This document shows, one piece after another, positions 12,220 to 21,970 of a stretch of 48,192 nt of DNA (the stretch's first letter is position 1; each line of letters opens with the position of its first letter). The stretch is taken from contig FN649744.1 in NCBI GenBank assembly GCA_000310025.1, forward strand, positions 1,600,830-1,649,021, given 5' to 3'. The DNA comes from Ectocarpus siliculosus. Taxonomy: Eukaryota > Sar > Phaeophyceae > Ectocarpales > Ectocarpaceae. A program made the position numbers and the translations under genes. Under the pieces are notes generated by a model, which ran no database searches, was not told the DNA's origin, and worked only from the letters and a program-made list of their open reading frames with translations.

Positions 12220-12763
12220 ATCAATGAGAGATATTTTGCTGCACGTATGTGTTGCATGAATTACTGTGTGTCGGGATTATTGCGCCTGTGCGAGTATGCG
12301 CCTGTTCTCTCATTGATCAACGTCTTCTCCCCTGTCTTTTCTCCGCGGGTGTCGGCTTTTGTTGTGTTCCTTTATGCACGTGGACTCACTTGTTCGCTTT
12401 GGAATGCTTGTTGGATAATCTCCTGTGGCTTTCATCATACGGTGGTTCCTTGTGATTGTTTTTCAACGTCCACGGAGCCGTCGATGCACTATAAAACAAT
12501 GGGACACCGAACATTAACATTTACAACATGTCGTGGACCAAATATCCTCTCGGCTGTACAGGATTTTGTTTACACCGCTGCTTCACTGCTGAATTTGCAC
12601 CACGACCCACGTGTTCTCCTAATACCATTGAGCAAACTCGGGTTTCTTTTCCTGAGGCGGCACTGATACCTATTCAGCCCCTTGTTGGTTGTATGTACTA
12701 CAGTGGCACCTTCATAACCGTCGTTATGGCCTATGTCCTACCCTTTATCCTAGTAATATCGCG

Positions 12764-12942
12764 AATAGTGCGCATACCCGCACTATTGGGGGTTCTCAGA
12801 NNNNNNNNNNNNNNNNNNNNNNNNNNNNNNNNNNNNNNNNNNNNNNNNNNNNNNNNNNNNNNNNNNNNNNNNNNNNNNNNNNNNNNNNNNNNNNNNNNNN
12901 NNNNNNNNNNNNNCCCCCAATAGTGCGGGTATGCGCACTATT
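12764..12942. repeat. Perfect 29-bp inverted repeat flanking an assembly gap
   Basis: The sequence at 12764-12792 is the exact reverse complement of 12914-12942. Between them lies a run of 113 N (12801-12913). The arms contain the element's TAGTGCGGGT motif. A strong hairpin would explain why assembly failed here. The true gap length is unknown. Confidence 0.9.
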
Positions 12943-12954
12943 TAGGCGCTTATT

Positions 12955-13002
12955 TATATAGTGCGGGTGCCCGCTATAGTGCGGGCAGAATCGCCTGGCA
13001 CA
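12955..13002 (+). repeat. Direct copy of the left subterminal block inside the right arm
   Basis: This 48-bp block matches 10566-10613 at about 41 of 48 positions in the same orientation, although it lies directly beside the inverted right TIR. In an ordinary inverted-repeat end it should be reverse complemented. The right arm has therefore been rearranged relative to the left. Confidence 0.8.
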
Positions 13003-13003
13003 T

Positions 13004-13030
13004 ACCCGCACTATAGAGGGACCTCGACTG
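13004..13030 (-). repeat. Right terminal inverted repeat of the pogo-type element
   Basis: Exact reverse complement of the left terminal repeat, ending ...GGGACCTCGACTG and followed by the TA duplication at 13031-13032. Confidence 0.92.
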
Positions 13031-13317
13031 TAGTACGATCCAGAAAGCGCAATGCGAGCGGGTGAAGACCTTTTTATACAACCACCTCACACCGCGAGTA
13101 ATTGGTATGGATTTGTGAGCGGTATATTCTTGCCGTCACAACTTGCCGCGCCAACCATCAGATAGATGCCGCCAAAAGGTAGGACGCTTGTCCTGTGTTC
13201 GTTATGACAACAATACCGGCCTGTGCGGTACACAGAAGAGAACGAAAAGATACGCCACACCGCTTCAAAAGCAAAAGCAACAGACACCTCACAGGAACGG
13301 GCCAATCAGACTCGCCT

Positions 13318-14738
13318 TCAACGCACCACGATCCTGCGGAACACGCCCTCCTCTGCCAGTGCCATCATCCAGGCCGACACACCATCGAACCCACCGACGG
13401 TGCCTTCCCGCACAGCTCCAATCCCGGCGCGTACGCCACTCCTACCCGCGCCTGCTCCACCACCGCCTCCATGTGTCCCATCCACCTCCACCCCGACCTC
13501 CACCTGCCCGTCCTAGCACAGCACCTCGGGCGTTGCTGCGGTCCCTCGGTAGCCTCAGCTGCTGCTACAGGGATCTCCACTGCCAGCCGCACCCTGTCTC
13601 GGTGGGCACGGCAAAGGACCAGGAAGCCCCGGCGACGCCAAGCCCTGTCCTGCGGAGCACGTGCCAGTAGCTTGGAAACACGCTCAAGGGGTGGGCAACG
13701 TGTTTCGAGGGCTTCAGCGATGCGTCGTATCACCATGGAGACAACCGTTTCTCCCTCTAAGTTAACGGCTGTCTCGTCCGCACCCCATCGCAACAACAGA
13801 TCCGCCGCGTCGTGGTGGCAGAAGAAACACGCACAGTGCAACGGGTTTTTTCCCACGTCGTCCTTCGAGTTGACGTTGGCTCCCAGTTGCAAGAGAGTCA
13901 GAATGGCGGCGTAGGAGCCAGATCTTGCTGCGTGTCGAAGCGGTGTTCGTCCCCTGATACCTGGACCCTCGATATCGGCTCCGGCTTCGAACAGCGCTCG
14001 GATGGCGGCGCGTTGTTCCGGTGCGCTGCGAATTTTCTGCAGATGGGATCAGCGCCTTCACCAGGAGCACTTTCACGTTGGCAACTTGGTTCTCTCTCAC
14101 CGCCACATGGAGAGGAGTACCTCGTTTGTAGTTGAGACAATTCAGGTCAATCCCCTTCTCGACCAATGCCAACACCACCTCATCTAGGCCGTGCCAAGCA
14201 GCGAGGTGGATGGGGAAATTGCCGCTCGATCGTGCCTGAACAGGATTGACTCCGCTCAGCAACAGGTCCTTGGCGATTCGCACATGACCCCCTTTGATCG
14301 CAAGGTGCAGCGGGCCGTCATTCTTGGAGTCGAGCACGTTCACATCCGCCCCAGCCATGATCAACGCCTCTGCAGCAGCCGCCTTCCCGCCGACAACCGC
14401 CAGATCCAGAGGTGTATGCCCGGTGTCGAGGGTTTTCGCTTTCATGTCTCCCCCCGCCCCTGCCCTGCGCAACCTGGCGATGACAGGCACGTTGCCGCCC
14501 TCAGCAGCCGCATGCAGCAGAGTCTTGCCATCACAACCCCGCCAGCCGGCACCGCCGTTGGCCCCGGCTCCCAGCAGCTTATCTACCAGGTCACGGTTAC
14601 CCGTGGCTGCCGCATGTTCCAGCGGAGCCCTCAGCCACTCGGCCCACTGCTCGGGTGTGTGGCCCTATCGCACACGAGTTTGAATATCGTGTCTCCGAGA
14701 TCCTGCAGGATGCTCGCACGCTCTTCGTAACCCGGCAT
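13318..14738 (-). pseudogene. Ankyrin-repeat protein gene with multiple frame breaks
   Basis: Single-exon layout from ATG at 14738 (MPGYEERASILQDLGDTIF). Ankyrin repeats run in series: LEHAAATGNRDLVDKLLGAG, KTLLHAAAEGGNVPVIA, HTPLDLAVVGGKAAAAEALI, DGPLHLAIKGGHVRIAKDLL, NFPIHLAAWHGLDEVVLAL, GTPLHVAVRENQVANVKVLL, RTPLRHAARSGSYAAILTLL, KNPLHCACFFCHHDAADLLL. A region with APQDRAWRRRGFLVLCR follows, and then a tail AEEGVFRRIV ending at 13318. Repeats, linker and tail lie in different frames: breaks fall near 14664, at two places in 14045-14054, and near 13500-13512. The first three fit loss of single G or C bases from short runs, so sequencing error and true decay are both possible. Ankyrin proteins of this layout form a large family in brown algae (recollection). 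The gene starts 288 bp beyond the transposon. No specific function can be given. Confidence 0.7.
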
Positions 14739-16021
14739 GATAGACGGTCTGTATCTCCCTTCTTATCCCAAGAAAGTCCTCTGAGCAGCTGATCCTCGTG
14801 TGAGGTGTCAAACCAGCCACGTATCTCCGTGACGCGCAAGCGAAGCTTGTGTGGCAACTACAACAGCGTTGCACACAGGGAAGCAGGGAAGCGGGGAAGC
14901 ACCTACCCGAGAGCACACGCGCAAGGGAATGTTTTAAAGTTTAGAGAGGGGGATCCATGAAAGCTCATGGTAGATTCACGGAGCCACTGACGCTGGCTCT
15001 CTGACAGTCCCTGCCTGATGCTCTTTGATCTTTGATCCCTCGCTCGCGAGACTTCCACTCTTCCACTACTGAGCTCTGTTGTGAAGAAGAAGCCCGACCT
15101 TCGGTGGGACCAGATGAAACAATGGTGGGTAAGGAAGCGAGACCGGGGCCGCCAGATGAGGACATCAGCAATGCTCAAGTTGGGATGTTCTTGCTCTGGC
15201 GGCAGGCTCACAGACAGGCGTCGCGGCGTAGAGAGACTACAGCAGAGCAGCAGAGAGTGACCAGCGAGACCAGCGAGGAGTACGGGATAAAAAAGTTGGC
15301 CACTGTTAAGTGATGCCACTTGCAAAAACTAAATGGGCGGAACCCACCAGTCCATGTATCAGGTGTGAGGAATTGAGTTAGATCAAATGTGCGACCCCCG
15401 ACTATGTAACCCATCCGGTCTCAACTGCACATGTTGCGCATACAACTGCGACCGCCTGTTTCCCGTCTGTGTTGTTTGGACATTTGTAAGAGCTTCAACA
15501 CTCTTATAGTGCATGCAGGTGTTAATTATGCTCTGCTCTGCCCGCATAGACTTTGCTTTGATCGCTGCCAATGCTGACGAATGACTCACCGAGCCTCGGG
15601 TTTTGTCGAATGCCTGTCTCCGCCGCACTTCCGGGAATATCTGGCCCAATCCTCTCGCTGTTACTTTTGGTGACACACAGACAGAGGAATTATATCACAG
15701 CCAGAACGTTAGTGTGGCATCTAACGATATGCGTGCAACTATATACAACACCGCGTTCGGCCATATCCCAGGTCTCGGTTCACACCTTCAAATGCCGCTT
15801 ACCCAGCAACTCTGCTTGGCATGAACCCGGGGGCGGCGTTCCACAGTAGGTCCAATCGGACAACTATAACACGCCCTCCGACATCAGTGCGGTACCTTCG
15901 GAGGGCCTTGAAGAAAAATATCATGTTCGAGATCCTGATGGCACATAACTCTTTAGCTCGAGGGGCAGCTATGGTACGTAGAGGTCATGGTACTCCAGTC
16001 TATGCCGTATCAAAAGGACGA
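14739..16021. other. Spacer upstream of the ankyrin gene
   Basis: Presumed promoter region of the minus-strand ankyrin gene plus intergenic DNA. No conserved frame, repeat family or RNA gene was recognised on either strand. Confidence 0.5.
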
Positions 16022-16212
16022 CCGAACGACACAAGATAACACACCTCCTGGACCGATTTTCAAAGCTCGACTACGCCACGACGAAGAGGATGCATAAACG
16101 AAAAGAAACATTTTCGGGGAGCTCTTGATGAGACGGCTTCATCGCCGCCGTTTTCGACGCTGTGACTCTTTCTGCCGTTGAGAAATCGAGTGCTATCTTG
16201 TGTCGTATTCGG
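16022..16212 (-). mobile_element. MITE copy 1, TA-flanking family, 3'-deleted
   Basis: Reverse orientation to the copy at 47407-47623. It begins CCGAACGACACAAGATAACA and ends ATCTTGTGTCGTATTCGG followed by TA. The internal sequence (CCACGACGAAGAG..., GACTCTTTCTGCCGTTGAG) matches the other copy. About 25 bp of the right terminal repeat is missing next to GAGAAATCGAG. Non-coding. Confidence 0.82.
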
Positions 16213-18929
16213 TATCGTCACCACCGGGAATAGGCCACCGCGCTGGCAGAGGTGCGTAGTCCCAACACCACAGCCGCTGATAACAACAACAACCCCGAAC
16301 ACCAGCAGCAATGTGGTTTGGGCGAGACCTCGCCACCATGTTTCGATCGCAGTCGGCAGCAGGAGCAGGCCTCTTGCCGTACGTGTTCTTACGGGCGAAC
16401 AGCTCGCCTTATGCTTCGAAGTATCCTTGCAACCGCATTCGCAAGAAGAATACAAAGTCTTTGACGCAGTGTGCTCATTTTCTCTCGCCACCTGTGCCCC
16501 CCTGCGTGTTTAGGCCATTGCCGCCACCGGTGCATACGCGACCGAGCGAGTGTATGTGGGGAGCCTGGGAGGTTGCCCGGAGGACGGTTGTGAACTCAAT
16601 TGTAGCAGGTCGGTCGAAAACACCCGCAGTCTAAACAGGGGCGAGGTCAGAAAAAAGGAACTGACCGGTGGTAGCGAAAGAGGGAGAAGGCATGGACAAA
16701 CGCTAGCAACAGGCTGCCCTCGGGAATACAGTAGAGAGGACCAAGAAGGTGGAATACTCCACGACGGTGGAGCTATGATTCATCGGTTGGGAGCGCTGCC
16801 TTTGGGCTGAAAGCAGCTCTGTTGGTGGCAGAAAGAAGCACACCAACACCTGTACCTGCCGACAACAGTACCTGCCATTAACAGTAGCAGACAGCTTCAG
16901 CTCACCTGGTGAGAGGGCGAAAATCGAGGAAGTATTGCAGAGTAGCAAACAAAGCGGAAAGGTTCGGGCGGTGGTGAGGACAATCCCACGGACAGCAGCA
17001 GCAGCGATGGATGGTGGTGGTGGCGATCCTGACGCGGCGTCACGCCTCCTAGAAACGAACTTCCTCGGATAATGTGATTTCTCTTGGTCAATGCTGCGTG
17101 ATGTTGCTGCTATATTTCATGAAGCCGTTTCTTAAGCACCGTTTTGTCTGGGATTTGTTTCTGTCTCTCCCTCTCTCTGAGGGGGGTGCCTGCAAGGGAA
17201 ACAGAAACCCGATCCGAGCGACCTTCTTATGGTTCGTTGAGGCATTGTTATTCCCAGCTAAGAAAAAGGTCAACTCAAGTTTTCGGCTCGTGTCCGATCA
17301 ACAAGCCACAGAGCGCCCTGTGATTATCTCTCGTGTCCGACCAACAAAAACACAGAGCGCCCTGTTGGTGTGTCTGAGGGCATGTGTTTGTACGGTCGCA
17401 CGCCATTGGCTGCAGTTTGTGGATGTCGTCGGCCTAAAACCCAATTCCTTCGGGTGATGCTAAGAGCTGGTAGAGAGGATCAACCCGGCCCACCTCCACC
17501 GGAAAAGTTCCCTCTGCCATGCGTTTTTGACTGGTAAGGGGAGACACACGGAGCACACACGCGGTGGAAACAAGAAAAAAGAAACAAATTTTAACACCGA
17601 AACACACTTCGCTTCACGTTTGCAGGCCGTGTGTGCAATCAAAACTGAGCAATACGCCCTGTTTCTGGGACGCGAGCAGAGGGTATGTGTATGATCACAA
17701 GCCATTGGCTGCAGTTTGCGGGTGGTGTCGCCGGCCTAAAGATTTCTCTCTGGCGTGCGTTTTCGACTGGTCACACATGCAGCATGTGGCAGGAATTAAA
17801 AACGACTCTTTTCGGCCGAAAGGGAACGTCAGTCAGTAGAGCAATGCGGCAGGGACGTTTTCAGCTCGCGCGCGGCCAACAGAACGTAGAACCCCCTGAA
17901 TTTTAGTTACCTGCAGAGGGTTTGTACATGGCTTCACGATACTGGCCTCTGTTTGGGCAGCAGACGGTCGGTGTAGTTCCTCCTTCTGGCACGATCCGGG
18001 TGTAACCCCCCCCCATTTCCAAGCTGGAAAACATCAGCCGATCCAGTAAGTAAGGCAATGGGCCTATTTTCTTACCCGCTAGCTGGAATCCTAGGAGGAA
18101 CTATTTGGCCAGTGAGAGTTTGGGAACTAGGAATTTGGCATGTTCCTCCTTCGTCCGGTCCTCTCATTTGCAAGTACGTGTAGGCTGTTGTTGCCTCTGG
18201 ATAGCGCAGTGTTAGGCCTCGTTTTGGTATTTCGACCCCTTTTTCTCCGTCATTCTGGCGATCGGTTTGTTTCCGCCTGGTACGTCGTCTTGTCTTTCGA
18301 GTCCTTTTTGCCTTTCTGCTTCTTTCGCCGTTCGCGTGGTTGAGCTTTATTTTCGGCTCCCCGCGGCGGTTTGATTTCGTCGGACCTTATGTTGGGTCAT
18401 GTCCCCCTACTGGTTTTCGCTGTCGAAACGATTGGTTTCTTACCTTTTTGCGTACGTCGCCCTATGGCGTCGTTAGGTTTTCTTTGTGATTAGTTAGCTT
18501 ATACGGGCTAGCCGTGAGTATTTTCGTCGCTTTTAGTCGTTGGGCGACACCGACTGTTTCGTGTTTTGTATCGTTTTGTCGGTACGGTTGGTTTTCGCCG
18601 TTCCGACGGTGTTTTTCCAGCATTTTCTTCCTTTCTTTGGGTTCCGACCTGCTATGGTATTTGTAGCGTTGACGTTTTCTATGATCGTGTCTATTGTCCC
18701 CCTGTTTCATTCTTAGCCCCCCGTCTTTCCCTTCTCTTTCGTTCTTTTTGCTTGGGTCAAACGATGGTCTTGCGACTCATCGTGTGAGAGGTGTGGGAAG
18801 GTGATTCTTGGTATTTTGGAGCTCCACATCCTCGATCCTTTCATTTTTTGGGATTCAACAATTATTTGTCAAGTTCCTAGGATTCAAGTATCTGCGTATG
18901 TATGAGAACCTCCAGGGTGGGCTAGTGTT
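16213..18929. other. Gene-poor stretch with degenerate repeats
   Basis: No gene supported. It contains the diverged repeat units at 17289-17880 and a strongly T-rich, A-poor + strand from about 18140 to 18800. Confidence 0.5.
17289..17880 (+). repeat. Diverged tandem/near-tandem repeat cluster
   Basis: CGTGTCCGA(T/C)CAACAA...ACAGAGCGCCCTGT occurs at 17289 and 17332 (period 43). GCCATTGGCTGCAGTTTG with flanking GT(A/T)CGGTCGCAC or TGATCACAA and the following CGGCCTAAA recurs at about 17402 and 17703. GCGTTTT(T/C)GACTGGT recurs at about 17521 and 17758. The spacing suggests an old unit of roughly 240-300 bp with a nested 43-bp duplication. No coding potential is conserved between units. Confidence 0.65.
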
Positions 18930-19184
18930 ATGGGATTTGAATGTAGCCAGTGCCAACGGTACAGCGGAGTAATTCCCAGAGGAAAGTGCGGGAGATGTAA
19001 CTCCCGATGGAAGGATAAAACAGGGGACAGGACCTTTGTGGCCCCTTTTAGAGGGAGCATGTCCTCCCCCTCTGTGCTCAGTCTACCTTTGAGAGCAAAT
19101 AAGCAACAGCAAGCACTGCTGTTCCAAGAGATTAATAAACAAGTGAGTCTTCATCAGTGTCTTCAGGGATCGCTACGCGTGTAA
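18930..19184 (+). CDS. Small hypothetical protein with a C2-C2 zinc-ribbon-like motif
   Basis: The frame of 84 codons starts MGFECSQCQRYSGVIPRGKC and continues GRCNSRWKD. That gives two CxxC knuckles 10 residues apart (C-x2-C-x10-C-x2-C), a plausible zinc ribbon. A good GTGAGT donor lies in phase 0 after codon 71 (19143), so the true exon may end there and continue elsewhere, or this may be a fragment of a mobile-element protein. I do not recognise the family. No neighbouring exon could be joined to it. Confidence 0.3.
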   Translation: MGFECSQCQRYSGVIPRGKCGRCNSRWKDKTGDRTFVAPFRGSMSSPSVLSLPLRANKQQQALLFQEINKQVSLHQCLQGSLRV

Positions 19185-19681
19185 TCCCACAACACGCCGC
19201 GTAAGAAGCCCAATTGATTTTGTGGGCTGAGAAAAGGACCTCCCTCACATAAAACCCCCCCGAAAAAACGGTGCTTAAACGGCGTTGTACACGCACTTAA
19301 AGGGTACGTCGAGATAGGAACGGTTTTTCATGTACCATGTGAAGACAAGAACAATTTTCCTTTGCGTACGTGCGTGGGCTCCGTGTGTTCGCAAACGCTT
19401 TTTCTGATTTTGTGTGGTGGCGCCTTGCTTGGTAGATGCCTATCAGAGACGACCGACCGTGACCGCGGAACCTTCCCATCTGATCGTGGGAGCGTTGATG
19501 GTCGGTACAATGTAAAGTGTGTACCACTGATAAGCATGTGCCGAATCAAGGAAGTCTAGGATGTGATGACGAGTTGCAACGATTGATACTACAGTAGTAC
19601 TATGGCAAGGTCAAACGTTTTTTTTTTTTTGTCCTGGAGATCGATCAGATTTTTACAAGACAGCAACAAAATGGAATATAT

Positions 19682-19719
19682 ATACATACATACAATACAT
19701 ACATGTATGTATGTATGTG
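19682..19719. repeat. ACAT/ATGT microsatellite palindrome
   Basis: Repeats of ACAT on one side mirror ATGT repeats on the other (ACATACATACATGTATGTATG at the centre), giving a perfect hairpin core. A second AT palindrome (ATATTATT...AATAATAT) lies at about 19815-19840. Confidence 0.75.
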
Positions 19720-21946
19720 AAAAAAACAAAGATAGATTAGATGACGTTTCGGCAGCTAGCTAGGATAAGGTCATATTTATTTGTCTCTGCCGAGCCACAC
19801 ACACGCGCATATATATATTATTGTGGTATATAATAATATGCACGCAAAGCCGCAAGGACAAGTAGTAGCAGGTGTCAACCAACGAACGATCCACTTCCAA
19901 CAACTCTCTCTCCCCAAAGAAATATCACCGGGGGGGGGCGAAATGCTGGGAAGTAAAGAACGTGGTCGGTAAAACCCATCAGGGCTAGATCCCCTCCTTC
20001 CCCTGTCTATCTATCTATGTTTCTTCACCTGGTTAGTTTATCTCCTTTGAACAACTAGACAAGGGGTGCCGGGGTACAGGGGGGCAACAAACTCTAGTCT
20101 TCTAGTGTAGATGCTTTGTAGAGTGGAGGCGTATGTATGAGGATCATGACAGGTCGAATCGCAGGACGATTATACTATGCCTCGGGTTCAACAGCGAAGT
20201 TGCGCCGCGTCCGTCTACCCTTGGTTGGGTGGAAAGAAAGCGATGATACTAAATAGGAGCAAGCGCGCAAGAATCACCTACTAGCCAACCGATGAAAGGA
20301 GGCACCGGGAAACCTAGGGCTTGGGTTAGAGAGGGTCTCCCTTTCTCTCTAGAGGGATCTCTTGAAAAACCCTTTTCTTTTCGTGCTCCGTGTAACACAC
20401 TACTCTCGCGAGTTGTCGTCTAAAAGGTCTTCCCACATAATAATAACAATGTCCCCCCGAAACATTTTAAGACAAGAGAAGGCTCAGTCAGGTGGGAAGG
20501 CAGCTTTTACGCTTGCACCCAGGGATAGAACTGTCTGCATCATCCAGTCAATCAGCAGGCATCACTCTCTCTGTTTCTTACATTTCAGAAATTTCGCAAG
20601 AATACCGAAGTCTGCTACTTACCGTCGAACCCGAATGAATCAGATTTTGGGGAAAAAGCGAAATAAACGAACAACTAACTGGCGTTTTGACGCCATCACA
20701 ACAACATTGATTGGCGTTACTTGAATTTTAAGACGTGTTCTCTCGAACCAGCCCTCTTGAGGTGCCACAAAACAAGAAATATGAATTCTCCACAAGAGAA
20801 CAACAACAACAGAACAGTGGCTGGCCATGTGCTACTAAAAGACCACCTGAAGCAACCTCAATAATAAGTGTTTGCTTCCTCCACAACAAACAAGACACCC
20901 ACAGCAATGATGTTTGCAAAGAAAGGCACCATACGACGATGATGATGGTCACGGCACGAAAGTCGATGATATGTGCATCTATTCCTCCAACGACATAATA
21001 ATAACAACACCGAGATGAAATCATGAACACAAACAAACTTCTGAAGACGAGGCTAAACGGAGTACACATGGCTCCGATCGCTGGGAAATAAATGTAGTCA
21101 ACCGAAAACGAAAGGCGGATGGAAAACACCCCGCTGCACGACCGCCTGTTGGACTGCAATCGACACACAACCAAGAACATTCGAAGTGAAGGCGGACACT
21201 GACTGGCTGTCCGTGCGCCCCGCAAGAAACGACGAAACCATTCCGGCACCAACACCACCAAAGGATCGCCGAAGACGAAAACATGGACCAACGACGACGT
21301 CGTTCGAGCAATGAAGCAGAGCGAAACGCGCGTCCTATCGTATCCAGCATCCTGTTCCGCTTATTGGGTTGACAAGCTGCCCGCCCACACGACGGGAACA
21401 ATGAGGGCAAACAATCATTCTTTCGCCATGTCGTCCATCGGCAAAGAAATGACGACCTGAACGAACGTAGCACTGACAAGAACTCTTCGAAGCAAGACTC
21501 CCAGACATGGCCCATTACACCTCCCAGAGCGCATCATCGCACTAGAGGCCATTAGAGGTCAGCAGTCAGCCAACCTCCCATCGGGTCCACTCGAAAGTCT
21601 CAGAAACTGGCCAGAAACTCACTCGTTCGTGCAGATAAACACGAACAACGAACCTGGCAATGCTCTCTTCTCCCCATCATACATACAGTATGCAAAATGT
21701 TGTTTACCGCATCCGATGCCGCTGAAGAAGACGGCAACCCACAACTACAGAAAATAACCGCTTGTTCCCAGGGACGAACAGCTCGCCGGGAAGCTAGCTG
21801 GTCCCACTGCCCCCCCCCGTGTCCTTCCCGTTCCATTCGTTTAACGGCACCAGCACATAGCACAGGAGCAATGAACGGATACATGCTCCAATACGCCTTG
21901 CTTGCAAACCTCTCATCACGCACAAGGGAGGAATGGGGGCCAGTGG

Positions 21947-21970
21947 GAGTGGGAGTGGGGGGCGGGAGTG
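21947..21970 (+). other. Potential G-quadruplex
   Basis: GGGAGTGGGAGTGGGG continues with GGCGGGAG, giving four runs of at least three G separated by loops of 1-3 nt. This fits the usual G4 pattern on the + strand. No function is implied. Confidence 0.55.

Larger units (their letters stand above)
10539..13030 (+). mobile_element. pogo/Tigger-type DNA transposon, complete ends, defective
   Basis: Terminal inverted repeats of 27 bp match exactly: left 10539-10565, right 13004-13030, starting CAGTCGAGGTCCC. Both ends are flanked by the dinucleotide TA (10537-10538 and 13031-13032), the target duplication of the Tc1/mariner-pogo superfamily. CAGT...CCC starts are typical of pogo/Tigger ends. The element carries a transposase-like gene at 10843-12219 in which the DDE catalytic domain is missing. 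The subterminal regions are packed with a TATAGTGCGGGT motif, and the right arm contains an assembly gap. Perfectly matching ends and an intact TA duplication suggest fairly recent insertion, mobilised in trans. Confidence 0.9.

Noticed and set aside
13365-13503. Alternative C-terminus of the ankyrin frame (ending at 13365)
   Set aside because: That frame gives an Arg/Trp-rich tail, whereas the other frame, ending at 13318, gives AEEGVFRRIV, which resembles the usual family end.
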